Shown here: piece after piece, positions 1 to 8,549 of the stretch
How positions within the stretch are numbered: position 1 is the stretch's first letter
Layout: each line of letters opens with the position of its first letter
DNA from: an uncultured bacterium
GTDB taxonomy: Bacteria; Bacteroidota; Bacteroidia; Bacteroidales; Marinifilaceae
NCBI GenBank assembly: GCA_905216195.1
Contig: CAJMSX010000037.1
Location: 1 to 37,835 of the forward strand
DNA length: 37,835 bases
Direction of reading: 5' to 3'
Position numbers and translations under genes: made by a program
Notes under the pieces: model-generated
The model's database searches: none
What the model was told of the DNA's origin: nothing
What the model saw: the letters and a program-made list of their open reading frames with translations, nothing else

Positions 1-1
1 C

Positions 2-73
2 CAAAGGTTTACGTGGGAGATTCCTGCCAACGACCTGAAAGCGAATTCCAATCTGGTACCCAACTGGAAATAA
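2..73 (+). CDS. SusD/RagB family outer-membrane lipoprotein, C-terminal end only
   Basis: Only the last 23 codons are in the window, read in the frame starting at base 2 and ending at TAA 71-73. The peptide contains RFTWEIPANDLKANSNLVPN and ends in WK. This resembles the end of SusD/RagB glycan-binding lipoproteins, which usually finish with an F-x-W/P-IP-x-x-E/D segment followed by N-x-N-L-x-x-N. SusD proteins sit on the cell surface next to a SusC TonB-dependent transporter and bind the incoming glycan. The placement just before a sensor-kinase remnant fits the end of a polysaccharide utilisation locus. With so few residues the family call is an inference. Confidence 0.6.
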   Translation, partial: QRFTWEIPANDLKANSNLVPNWK

Positions 74-121
74 AATTTAAAGAGTAAAAAAGTCTTTTAT
101 TAAAGCTATCTGATAATCAGG

Positions 122-154
122 AAAACGAGATTCATAACCATGGATCTCGTTTTT
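122..154 (+). terminator. Rho-independent terminator after the SusD-like gene
   Basis: A perfect 10-bp stem, AAAACGAGAT (122-131) with ATCTCGTTTT (144-153), closes a 12-nt loop and runs into TTTT. It lies 49 bp after the stop of the SusD-like gene and would end that transcript. Confidence 0.75.
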
Positions 155-389
155 ATTTCCTCCTTTTCTATCCGGAATTAAAGGAAATAAGGTTTCTCCT
201 GTCATTTCAATAAACAGTGAATGTTAACCGAATTATAATGAAAAGTATGCCTGCCGACGCATCGAAGTCAGCCCGAAAGAGAGGATAAAATGTGACGCAA
301 GTCTGGATTTCTTGTTATATTTGTCAAGTTACCGGAAGGTATCGAACCTTTGGGATACATGGGGGTGGCTTGTTTTTCAGAGATAAAAT

Positions 390-1202
390 GTGGTAAATTT
401 AAATCATGTACAAAATCTTCGCCTGAAATCTCGTAACCAACGGGTGATGCGGCGTATGGAAAAGGTTCGTAGTAATTTTTTTACGAATGTGACGCACGAA
501 TTTCGAACTCCTCTAACCGTAATTTTGGGAATATCGGAACAGTTGCAGCGGGAGGATATAGACGAAAGGGAAGTGAAAGCGGGGCTTGGGGTTATCAGGC
601 GTCAGGGAAAAAACCTATTGGGACTGGTCAATCAATTGCTGGAGGTGTCAAAGGTGAAGTCGGAATTGGGCGAACCGGAATAGCGTACGGGAGATGTGGT
701 AGCTTATATACGCATGATTCTGGAAAATTATCAGGTATATGCCCGGCAGAAACAGATAGATCTCCGTTTTATTCCGGCAGAAACCGTAATTCATATGGAT
801 TTCGTACCTGAATATCTTCGTAAAATTATCCGTAATCTTTTATCCAATGCGATAAAGTTTACTTTGAAAGGGGGGCAGATCACCGTCACTCTGGTAAGAG
901 AGAAAAACAAGCTGGTGATTCGAGTCACCGATACAGGTTGTGGAATAAGCGCTGAGAATTTACCGCATATTTTCGATATGTTTTACCAGGGAGAAGAGAG
1001 TGGTTTGAATATAGGTACAGGAATAGGGCTTTCATTGGTAAAACAAATGACGGAATGTATGGAGGGAGAGGTTTATGTAGTAAGTACGAAAGGCAAAGGT
1101 TCGGTGTTTACTGTTGCTTTACCTTTATACCATAGAAATTCTACCGGGGAAAAATGGGTTCCTGAAGGAGAGGGGCTGGTTGGACCGTATTTTAATGTTT
1201 GA
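390..1202 (+). pseudogene. Decayed sensor histidine kinase (HisKA + HATPase_c), interrupted by in-frame stops
   Basis: Two open segments, 390-683 and 696-1202, lie in the same frame and are separated by a single TAG at 681-683. The first holds a HisKA domain with the H-box FFTNVTHEFRTPLTVIL (His36 counted from the GTG at 390). The second holds the ATPase domain with N-box LLSNAIKF, G1 box DTGCGIS, F box IFDMFYQ and G2 box GTGIGLSLVKQ. A second in-frame TAA lies at 384-386, and the same frame is open back to about 228 with a LWDTWGW segment resembling the start of the membrane anchor of Bacteroidota hybrid kinases. No sensor domain, full membrane helix, receiver or AraC domain remains. The catalytic motifs are well kept, so decay looks recent. 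A working truncated kinase is unlikely. Confidence 0.8.
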
Positions 1203-1233
1203 TACCTTCCCTTTTAGAAGTAGAGAAATAAAA

Positions 1234-1270
1234 AACGAGGTTCCGTCCAGGAACCCCGTTGGAATTTTTT
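1234..1270. terminator. Bidirectional terminator between the kinase pseudogene and trxA
   Basis: The stem AACG-GGTTCC (1234-1244, one bulged A) pairs with GGAACC-CGTT (1250-1260). It is flanked by an A run at 1230-1235 and a T run at 1265-1270, so either strand reads hairpin plus U tract. It would end trxA on the minus strand and the degenerate kinase transcript on the plus strand. Confidence 0.7.
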
Positions 1271-1312
1271 TAACCGGATAGCTTTTTGAAAACTTACAGC
1301 TACCCTCTTTCT

Positions 1313-1630
1313 TTACAATAAAGCTTTGATTTTTTCAGCCAAAGAAGTTTTGGGAGCTGCTCCTACCTGTTTGTCTACCACTTCTCCGTTTTTGAAAAAA
1401 AGGATAGTGGGAATGTTCCGGATTCCGAAACGGGCCGCTGTGCCGGGGCTACTGTCCACGTCTACTTTGGCGACAACTAATTTTCCTGCATATTCTGTGG
1501 CGGCTTCTTCAACAATAGGCAGCATCATTTTACATGGTCCACACCATTCTGCCCAAAAATCTACTAAAACAGGAAGTTCTGATTTTAAAACTACTTCCTC
1601 GAAATTAGAATCGTTAACTGCAATAGCCAT
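1313..1630 (-). CDS. trxA: Thioredoxin
   Basis: This 105-residue protein is a complete single-domain cytoplasmic thioredoxin. It has the redox motif WCGPCK with cysteines at residues 30 and 33 and the cis-proline loop in the segment RNIPTILFF, both needed for dithiol-disulfide exchange. It has no signal peptide, so it should reduce cytoplasmic proteins such as ribonucleotide reductase and peroxiredoxins with electrons from thioredoxin reductase. The length matches the family (about 105-110). It lies 129 bp downstream of dnaE on the same strand. I see no exact TAnnTTTG box in that gap, so it may be read from dnaE or from an atypical promoter. Confidence 0.95.
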   Translation of the reverse strand: MAIAVNDSNFEEVVLKSELPVLVDFWAEWCGPCKMMLPIVEEAATEYAGKLVVAKVDVDSSPGTAARFGIRNIPTILFFKNGEVVDKQVGAAPKTSLAEKIKALL

Positions 1631-1759
1631 ATCAATTATTTTAGAGTTAATATTTTGTTGTAAGTGTATATAAGTATACGATAATTCTTTTCTTTTTGTG
1701 CTTTATGTTTTATTATATTCTCTGCTGAGTAAAAATTTCCTTCATTTGATTCTGCGAAA

Positions 1760-4700
1760 TTAATTAATTTTCATTTTAATGACATCATTATTTTCGAAAT
1801 ATTCGTATAATTCTCTGGAACGTTCTATTTTACAGGTACGGGAAAACATTTTTACATGGTTGTCGTTTTTATCGTATAATATAAAATTCAAAGGCAAATC
1901 GGCGGAGGTTTTATCGTTATGATAGGGACGAATGAACTGATTGTTGATTTCATTCAGGGTGTCCAGGTTCAACTGTTCGATATCCACCATCAGCGTAATG
2001 GATTTTATCAGGTTTTCTCCGATTACGCTCAGCAAATCGATACTATTGATATTGAAGGAGAGGTCGTCGGAATTATTACTCCATTTTTTAGTTTGTACCT
2101 TACCTTTTATATATACGGCAGTTTCTAATATGAAGTAATTGCGGTATTTTATGTAATCTTCTCCGAAAAAAGGTAGCTCGAAAGTTCCGCTGAAATCCTC
2201 GAGTGTCAGAATACCGAAATCGTTCCCTTTTTTGGTTTTTCCTTCCCGTTTATTGACGATTATGCCGGCGATTATAATGTCTTTCTCCCGATAGGCTCCC
2301 AGGTTGGTGTGTAATTCGTCCAGCGGGGTACAGAGGGCTTTGATTTCCAGTTTATAAGGATCCAGGGGATGGGAGGTCAGATAAATACCGATCAACTCTT
2401 TTTCTTTTTTGGATTTTTCCAGATCGGTCCAGGGTTCGCAATGGGGAATAGTAGGTCGGGTTACTTCATATCCTTCCATGCCTCCGAAAAGAGAGATTTG
2501 TAAGTTCATACTGTCTTTTTGGTTCTTTTGGCCGAAATTGACTAAAGTGTCGAGGACCGTCGTCGTTGTATCGAGAGGTTGCAGATATTGGGCCCGGTGG
2601 TAACCGAAACTATCGAGACCTCCGGCGGTGATCAGGTTCTCTAAGGTTTTTTTGTTGACGAATTTATAATCGAGTCGTTCGAAAAAATCGAATACATCTT
2701 TATAGGGGCCGTTCAGGGTTCTTTCCTCTATGATTTTTTCGACAGCTCCTTCGCCCACTCCTTTGATGGCTGCCATCCCGAATCGGATGTCCCCCTGACT
2801 GTTTACCGTAAAATCATTGTAGGATTCGTTAACGTCGGGGGCCAGCACTTTTAATCCCATTCTTTTACATTCGTCCATAAAAACGGTGACTTTGTCAATC
2901 TGGGACAGATTATTGCTCAAGTTAGCCGCCATAAATTCTGCCGGGTAATGAGCTTTGAGATAACCGGTTTGATATGCAATATAAGCATAACAGACGGAAT
3001 GGGATTTATTGAATGCATAAGAGGCAAAGGCTTCCCAGTCTCCCCAGATTTTGTTTACGAGGGTTTCTACGTCCTTTCCCATTTCTTGGCAGCCTTTTAC
3101 GAATTCCTCATTGTTTTTACAGCCTTGGATAAATTCTCCCTTTAATTTGGCCATTGTTTCCAATTGCTTTTTGCCCATGGCCTTCCGCAGGGTATCCGAC
3201 ATGCCTCTGGTGAAATTTCCCAAAGCGCGGGACTGAAGCATGACCTGTTCCTGATACACGGTAATACCGTAAGTGTCTTTTAGAAAAGGTTCCATCATGG
3301 GGTGATCGTAAATGATCGGTTCTTCTCCGTGTTTCCGTCGGATGAATTGGGGAATATATTCCATAGGCCCGGGACGGTAGAGGGCGTTCATGGCCACGAG
3401 GTCTTCAAAGCGGTTGGGTTGCAGGGCTCTCAGGTGTTTCTTCATGCCGGGGGATTCGAACTGGAACAATCCCGTGGTTTCTCCCCTGGAGAAAAGTTCG
3501 AATGTCGCTTTATCGTCCAGGGGAATTTGATTCTCGTCCAATTCGAGATGCTTGGAAATTTTAAGATTTTCCAGACAAGTTTTTATAATGGATAGGGTAC
3601 GTAGTCCTAAAAAATCCATTTTGATAAGTCCGATCGGCTCTACAAAATGACCGTCGTATTGAGTGGTCATCAAACTTTCTCCTTCGGTCGGCATAATGGG
3701 GATATGTTCTGTAAGGGGATCCCGGCTGATGAGAATGCCGCAGGCATGTACACCGGTTTGTCTTACCGAACCTTCCAGGATTTCAGCCAATTGAATGGTT
3801 TTGGAGACCAAAGGATTGGGAGATTTTTTTTCTTTTTCGAGGTCGGGATTTTCTTTATACGCTTTTTTCAGGGTCATTTTGGGGGCTTCCGGCACCATTT
3901 TAGCCAAACGGTTCGCTTCCGACAAATCGAGTTTCAATACCCGGGCTACGTCTTTGATCGCCATTTTAGCCGCCATACTTCCGAAAGTAACGATGTGGGC
4001 TACTTTATCTTTACCGTATTTTTCGGTCACCCATTCCAGTACGCGTTGCCGTCCGTCATCGTCGAAGTCCACATCGATATCCGGTAAAGAGATACGGTCG
4101 GGATTCAGGAACCTTTCGAACAGCAGATCGTATTTTACGGGATCTATACTGGTAATTCCCAAGCAATAAGCTACAGCGCTACCGGCGGCAGAGCCTCTGC
4201 CGGGACCTACGATTACCCCCATGTTACGGGCAGCCTGGATAAAATCCTGTACGATGAGGAAATAACCCGGGAAACCCATGGTTTTCATGATGTGGAGTTC
4301 GAAAATAAGCCGTTCCTGAATGTCAGCTGCCAGGTTTTCTCCATACCGTCTGAGTGCTCCTTTCCTGGTCAACGCGCTCAGGTAGTCGGCCTCCAGTTTG
4401 ATGCGGTATAATTTTTCATATCCGCCTAATTTTTTTATTTTTTTGTGGGCGTCGGCTTCTTCCAGGACCACTTCTCCTTTTTCATTCCTGGTAAATTCGT
4501 TAAAAAGGTCTTCTTCGGTAAATTTTTGGCGATATTCTTCCTCTGTTCCGAATTCTTCGGGAATGGGGAAGACGGGCATAATGGGATCCGAATCCAGTTG
4601 ATACTCTTCTACTTTATCGGCGATTTCCTGTGTGTTTTCGATTGCCTGCGGAATGTCTTTGAATAATTCGATCATTTCCGCTGTGGTTTTGAACCATTCC

Positions 4701-5446
4701 TGACGGGTATAGCGCATCCGGTTGGGATCATCGATATCCTTCCGGGTATTGAGACAAATCAGGAGATCGTGAGCTTCTGCGTCTTCCGCATTCAGAAAAT
4801 GTACATCGTTTGTTGCAATAACTTTGATGTTCAGTTTTTCTCCGATGCATAAAATTTCTTGAATGCATAATTGCTGGTTATCATAGACTTCGGACCTTAG
4901 CCGGGGATCGGCAGCCGGGTGCCGCATAATTTCCAGATAATAATCCTCTCCGAATATATTTTTGTACCATAGGGCGGCTTTTTCGGCACCCTGTAGATCT
5001 CCCGCCATGATTTTCTGACTGATTTCTCCTCCCAGGCAAGCCGAGGATATAATAAGGCCTTCATGATATCGTTCCAACAGAGTTTTATCTATGCGGGGAC
5101 GATAATAGAAACCGTCGGTATAAGCGATGGAACAAAGCTTCATCAGATTTTTATATCCCTGGAGATTTTTGGCCAGAATGATAAGATGCTCTCCCGAGCG
5201 GTCGATCGGTTTTTCATGGTTGTATAAAGAGACCCGGGCTACGTATGCTTCACACCCTAAAATAGGTTTGATCCCTTTTTTCCGGCAGGTGTCGTAAAAA
5301 AGTTTTATGCCGAACATATTCCCATGATCAGTCAGGGAAAGAGCGGTCATGCCGTCATCGGCAGCCTTATCGATCAGTCCGGGAATACTGGCGGCTCCGT
5401 CTAAAATAGAATATTGAGAATGTACGTGAAAATGGGTGAATTTCAT
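1760..5446 (-). CDS. dnaE: DNA polymerase III alpha subunit (replicative polymerase)
   Basis: This 1228-residue protein is the replicative C-family polymerase. The N-terminus is a PHP domain opening with HFHVHSQYSILDG (residues 5-17). The palm carries PDIDVDF with the metal-binding aspartates Asp456 and Asp458, preceded by the GPGRGSAAGS nucleotide-binding segment near 414-423. A helix-hairpin-helix/beta-binding region and an OB-fold (about residues 1050-1130) follow. It is somewhat longer than E. coli DnaE (1160), partly because of a charged insertion around residues 300-350. It lacks the exonuclease insertion of PolC. The start lies 27 bp after purN, suggesting co-transcription. Several long frames on the opposite strand are shadows. 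Confidence 0.97.
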   Translation of the reverse strand: MKFTHFHVHSQYSILDGAASIPGLIDKAADDGMTALSLTDHGNMFGIKLFYDTCRKKGIKPILGCEAYVARVSLYNHEKPIDRSGEHLIILAKNLQGYKNLMKLCSIAYTDGFYYRPRIDKTLLERYHEGLIISSACLGGEISQKIMAGDLQGAEKAALWYKNIFGEDYYLEIMRHPAADPRLRSEVYDNQQLCIQEILCIGEKLNIKVIATNDVHFLNAEDAEAHDLLICLNTRKDIDDPNRMRYTRQEWFKTTAEMIELFKDIPQAIENTQEIADKVEEYQLDSDPIMPVFPIPEEFGTEEEYRQKFTEEDLFNEFTRNEKGEVVLEEADAHKKIKKLGGYEKLYRIKLEADYLSALTRKGALRRYGENLAADIQERLIFELHIMKTMGFPGYFLIVQDFIQAARNMGVIVGPGRGSAAGSAVAYCLGITSIDPVKYDLLFERFLNPDRISLPDIDVDFDDDGRQRVLEWVTEKYGKDKVAHIVTFGSMAAKMAIKDVARVLKLDLSEANRLAKMVPEAPKMTLKKAYKENPDLEKEKKSPNPLVSKTIQLAEILEGSVRQTGVHACGILISRDPLTEHIPIMPTEGESLMTTQYDGHFVEPIGLIKMDFLGLRTLSIIKTCLENLKISKHLELDENQIPLDDKATFELFSRGETTGLFQFESPGMKKHLRALQPNRFEDLVAMNALYRPGPMEYIPQFIRRKHGEEPIIYDHPMMEPFLKDTYGITVYQEQVMLQSRALGNFTRGMSDTLRKAMGKKQLETMAKLKGEFIQGCKNNEEFVKGCQEMGKDVETLVNKIWGDWEAFASYAFNKSHSVCYAYIAYQTGYLKAHYPAEFMAANLSNNLSQIDKVTVFMDECKRMGLKVLAPDVNESYNDFTVNSQGDIRFGMAAIKGVGEGAVEKIIEERTLNGPYKDVFDFFERLDYKFVNKKTLENLITAGGLDSFGYHRAQYLQPLDTTTTVLDTLVNFGQKNQKDSMNLQISLFGGMEGYEVTRPTIPHCEPWTDLEKSKKEKELIGIYLTSHPLDPYKLEIKALCTPLDELHTNLGAYREKDIIIAGIIVNKREGKTKKGNDFGILTLEDFSGTFELPFFGEDYIKYRNYFILETAVYIKGKVQTKKWSNNSDDLSFNINSIDLLSVIGENLIKSITLMVDIEQLNLDTLNEINNQFIRPYHNDKTSADLPLNFILYDKNDNHVKMFSRTCKIERSRELYEYFENNDVIKMKIN

Positions 5447-5473
5447 TTTGATTCTGGAAAATTACGGGTGATG

Positions 5474-6040
5474 TTATCGAAGGAGAATATCCCGGATGAT
5501 TCGGGGGAAATGTTCATACTCTAAAGCGTGTACTTTTTGTGCGAGGGTTTCAGGGGTATCTTCGGCTGTGATGTCGCACTTCGCTTGAAAAATGATATTT
5601 CCTTCATCATAACGGGAGTTGATATAATGAATGGTAATCCCGCTTTGTTTTTCTCCGGCGGCGATTACGGCCTCATGTACTTTCATGCCGTACATTCCCT
5701 TGCCTCCGTAAGCGGGAAGGAGAGCCGGATGTATATTTACGATTTTGTCGGGGTAGTTTTCCAGAATACAGGCGGGCATAAGCCATAAAAAGCCTGCCAG
5801 GACGATAAAATCGATACCCCGTTCCCGGAGTTGTCGGAGTAACTTTCGGGGATTCTGCATCTCTTCTTTATCGAAGAGAAAAGAAGGTATATGGTATTTT
5901 TCAGCCCGTTTGAAAACGAAAGCATCCGGTACGTTACAAAATACCGAATCGACCTTCATTTCGGGGTCTTTATTGAAAAAACAAATGATATTTTCAGCGT
6001 TAGAACCTGAACCAGAGGCAAATATTGCTATTTTTTTCAT
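5474..6040 (-). CDS. purN: Phosphoribosylglycinamide formyltransferase (GAR transformylase)
   Basis: This 188-residue enzyme transfers the formyl group of 10-formyltetrahydrofolate to GAR, the third step of de novo purine synthesis, in the cytoplasm. The N-terminal phosphate-binding segment is FASGSGSNAENI (residues 7-18). The catalytic triad of the family is visible as Asn102 and His104 in NIHPALLP and Asp145 in YDEGNI. The length matches E. coli PurN (212) minus a short tail. It is divergent from acpP, an arrangement I recall in other Bacteroidales, and is followed 27 bp later by dnaE. Confidence 0.95.
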   Translation of the reverse strand: MKKIAIFASGSGSNAENIICFFNKDPEMKVDSVFCNVPDAFVFKRAEKYHIPSFLFDKEEMQNPRKLLRQLRERGIDFIVLAGFLWLMPACILENYPDKIVNIHPALLPAYGGKGMYGMKVHEAVIAAGEKQSGITIHYINSRYDEGNIIFQAKCDITAEDTPETLAQKVHALEYEHFPRIIRDILLR

Positions 6041-6067
6041 CTTGTAATTCGTTAAAAATCAATTGCA

Positions 6068-6075
6068 TAAAGGTA
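6068..6075 (-). promoter_or_regulatory. Possible -7 box for purN-dnaE
   Basis: On the minus strand this reads TACCTTTA, one base off the Bacteroidota -7 consensus TAnnTTTG, 28 bp before the purN start. No clear -33 TTTG accompanies it. It is the best match in the purN-acpP gap on this strand. Confidence 0.35.
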
Positions 6076-6124
6076 ATAAAACTTATATTCCTGTCAAAAA
6101 ATTTTTTAGAAAAAAAATAAACTC

Positions 6125-6132
6125 TAACTTTG
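6125..6132 (+). promoter_or_regulatory. Promoter -7 box for acpP-fabF-rnc
   Basis: TAACTTTG matches the Bacteroidota housekeeping -7 element TAnnTTTG exactly and sits 78 bp before the acpP start, downstream of an A/T-rich tract. It predicts a leader of about 70 nt, long for this window. Confidence 0.7.
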
Positions 6133-6210
6133 CCACCGAGTTTTGATAATTATGCGTAGAAAAAATTACGCAGGAGTGTAAAATTAAATGTCTAATTAAA
6201 ATTTAAGGTT

Positions 6211-6447
6211 ATGTCTGACATTACAAGTAGAGTTAAAGCTATTATCGTTGATAAATTAGGAGTTGATGAAACGGAAGTTACTCCGGAAGCTACATTTACG
6301 AATGATTTGGGGGCTGATTCGTTGGATACAGTGGAGTTGATTATGGAATTGGAGAAAGAATTCAACATCACTATTCCGGACGATCAGGCTGAGAAGATCA
6401 CTACTGTAGGGGATGCTATCTCGTATGTAGAAGCTAACGCAAAGTAA
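6211..6447 (+). CDS. acpP: Acyl carrier protein
   Basis: This small acidic protein of 78 residues carries growing acyl chains in fatty-acid synthesis. The phosphopantetheine attachment site is the serine in GADSLDTVELIM (near residue 37), the invariant DSL motif, and the helix II charge pattern after it is typical. Length and composition match the housekeeping ACP rather than a specialised carrier. It is followed 17 bp later by fabF, its condensing-enzyme partner, in the standard acpP-fabF-rnc order. Confidence 0.97.
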   Translation: MSDITSRVKAIIVDKLGVDETEVTPEATFTNDLGADSLDTVELIMELEKEFNITIPDDQAEKITTVGDAISYVEANAK

Positions 6448-6464
6448 AAACCAATAAAATTTCT

Positions 6465-7709
6465 ATGAATCAGAAACGAGTAGTAATTACAGGTCTTGGA
6501 ACAATCAACCCTCTTGGTAATAATGTACCGGAGTTTTGGGACAATTTGATTAAGGGTGTCAGTGGCGCCGGTCCTATTACTCGTTTTGATGCATCAAAAT
6601 TTCGTACGCAGTTTGCCTGTGAGGTAAAGAACTATGATCCTGTGAATTATTTTGACAGGAAAGAAGTTCGTAAAATGGATCTTTATACGCAATTCGGATT
6701 GATATCTGTCCGGGAAGCTCTTAAGGATTCAGGACTTGATATTTCGCAGGAGAATGTAAAAAGAATTGGTGTTATATGGGGGGCTGGTATTGGCGGTTTA
6801 CAGACTTTTTTTGAAGAATGCAGAGATTTTTCGATAGGAGACGGAACGCCGAGATTCAACCCTTTTTTTATACCCAAAATGATTGCCAATATGGCAGGAG
6901 GTATGATTGCAATCGAGCATGGGTTTAAAGGACCGAATTATACGACGGTCTCCGCTTGTGCTTCTTCTGCTCATGCCTTGGTTGATGCATTGGATATCAT
7001 TCGTTTAGGGAAAGCCGATGTGGTCGTTGCAGGAGGTTCTGAAGCAGCCATCACCGTTCCTGGGGTAGGTGGTTTCAGTGCCATGAAGGCTATTTCTACT
7101 CGAAACGATGACCCGAAGACAGCTTCCCGTCCTTTCGATGCCGAAAGGGACGGGTTCGTGATCGGAGAAGGAGGCGCAAGCCTGATTATCGAGGAATACG
7201 AACACGCTGTGAAAAGAGGTGCTAAAATTTATGCAGAATTAGCGGGAGGCAGTGCGAATTGTGATGCTTACCATATGACGGCTCCCGATCCGAATGGAGA
7301 AGGTGCCTGTGATGTGATGCTCGGTGCTCTGGAGAATGCAGGATTGAAACCGGAAGATGTTGACTATGTCAACGTTCATGGTACTTCGACCGGTTTGGGA
7401 GACATTGCTGAGCCTAAAGCTATCCAAAAAGCCTTCGGTGAACATGCTTATAAGCTGAATATCAGCGCTACAAAATCCATGACGGGTCATTTATTGGGTG
7501 CTGCCGGTGCAATAGAAGCTATTGCCTGTGTTCTGGCCGTAAAAAATGATATTGTTCCTCCTACGATCAATTTCCGGACGTTGGATCCTGAGCTGGATCC
7601 TAAATTGAATTTCACGTTCAATGAAGCTCAGAAGAGAACAGTCCATGTCGCCATCAGCAATACGTTTGGTTTTGGCGGGCACAATGCCTGTGTAGTTATA
7701 AAAAAATAA
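6465..7709 (+). CDS. fabF: 3-oxoacyl-ACP synthase II (KAS II)
   Basis: This 414-residue condensing enzyme elongates acyl-ACP with malonyl-ACP. The thiolase-fold Cys-His-His triad is visible: Cys165 in TTVSACASSAHAL, His305 in NVHGTSTGLGD and His342 in ATKSMTGHLLGAAG. The two histidines place it with KAS I/II rather than KAS III (Cys-His-Asn). The length is normal and the C-terminal GFGGHN segment is intact. It lies directly after acpP and before rnc, and likely shares the acpP promoter. Confidence 0.97.
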   Translation: MNQKRVVITGLGTINPLGNNVPEFWDNLIKGVSGAGPITRFDASKFRTQFACEVKNYDPVNYFDRKEVRKMDLYTQFGLISVREALKDSGLDISQENVKRIGVIWGAGIGGLQTFFEECRDFSIGDGTPRFNPFFIPKMIANMAGGMIAIEHGFKGPNYTTVSACASSAHALVDALDIIRLGKADVVVAGGSEAAITVPGVGGFSAMKAISTRNDDPKTASRPFDAERDGFVIGEGGASLIIEEYEHAVKRGAKIYAELAGGSANCDAYHMTAPDPNGEGACDVMLGALENAGLKPEDVDYVNVHGTSTGLGDIAEPKAIQKAFGEHAYKLNISATKSMTGHLLGAAGAIEAIACVLAVKNDIVPPTINFRTLDPELDPKLNFTFNEAQKRTVHVAISNTFGFGGHNACVVIKK

Positions 7710-7731
7710 TCGCTTCTAAATTTTTTAGGCG

Positions 7732-8475
7732 GTGGTTAGGAAAATTATTCAATCCATAAGACTTTATCTTCATCGCAATGATAAGTTTTATGGATTGTCT
7801 ATTTCTCAAATCGGTTTTGTTCCGGGAAACCGGAATTTGTATAAACTGGCTTTGTTACATAAGTCCGCTTCTCACTATACCAAAAACGGTACGGTTTTAA
7901 ATTATGAACGTTTGGAGTTTTTGGGAGATGCGGTGTTAGGAGCGATCGTAGCCGAACTGCTTTATAAATTTTTCCCCATCAAGGATGAAGGTTTTTTGAC
8001 CCGGGTGCGTTCGAAGGTGGTGAGTCGCGAATCTTTGAATGAGCTGGCTATCAATATCGGTTTGGATAAAGCGGTAATCGCCAAATCGGATATCTCCAAG
8101 AATAAACATGTGTATGGAGATGTGTTCGAGGCTTTTATAGGGGCCATGTTTCTGGATCAGGGATTTGCCAATACCAAAAAGTTTATTGAAAAATTTATTT
8201 TCCCGAACTTTTTCAATATCCGGGAACTGGTAACTGTTGATAAAAATTATAAAAGTCGCTTAATCGAGTGGGGACAAAAAAATAAAAAAGAGTTGGCTTT
8301 TCAGGTAGAAGAGAATACGAGAAGCCGTAAAAATCGTTTTTCCTGTACCATTCTTATCGATAAAGAATGGATGGGGGACGGGCATGGAGCCTCTAAAAAA
8401 GAAGCCGAGCAAAATGCGGCCGAACAGGTGATTGTGAAACTTACCGGGGAATCCGGTGGAAATCTGGATATGTGA
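7732..8475 (+). CDS. rnc: Ribonuclease III
   Basis: This 247-residue dsRNA endonuclease processes rRNA precursors and structured mRNAs. The signature ERLEFLGDAVLG (residues 59-70) and the metal site YGDVFEAFIGA with Asp130 and Glu133 are intact, and a double-stranded RNA binding domain ends the protein (residues about 172-240, with a GHGASKKEAEQNAA segment). The start is GTG at 7732; the N-terminal basic helix from this codon resembles Bacteroidales RNase III proteins and no better start is seen. It follows fabF by 22 bp. It meets efp head-on across a long inverted repeat. Confidence 0.95.
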   Translation: MVRKIIQSIRLYLHRNDKFYGLSISQIGFVPGNRNLYKLALLHKSASHYTKNGTVLNYERLEFLGDAVLGAIVAELLYKFFPIKDEGFLTRVRSKVVSRESLNELAINIGLDKAVIAKSDISKNKHVYGDVFEAFIGAMFLDQGFANTKKFIEKFIFPNFFNIRELVTVDKNYKSRLIEWGQKNKKELAFQVEENTRSRKNRFSCTILIDKEWMGDGHGASKKEAEQNAAEQVIVKLTGESGGNLDM

Positions 8476-8485
8476 CGCGTTACTG

Positions 8486-8532
8486 GTAAATTTTAAATTG
8501 TAATTACCGATGAATTACAATTTAAAATTTAC
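8486..8532. terminator. Perfect 20-bp A/T-rich inverted repeat between rnc and efp
   Basis: The arm GTAAATTTTAAATTGTAATT (8486-8505) is followed by a 7-nt loop ACCGATG and its exact reverse complement (8513-8532). It lies between the convergent genes rnc and efp, 10 bp after the rnc stop and 17 bp before the efp stop. The arms themselves are T-rich, so it could terminate both transcripts, although there is no separate T tract. Confidence 0.6.
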
Positions 8533-8549
8533 AATCCGGATCCTTGATT

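Noticed and set aside
681..683. The TAG as possible read-through or recoding
   Set aside because: A second stop (384-386), missing sensor and receiver domains, and no known amber recoding in Bacteroidota point to decay.
1919..4666. Several open frames of 60-146 codons on the plus strand inside dnaE
   Set aside because: They lie opposite a fully conserved dnaE and have no promoter or family signature.
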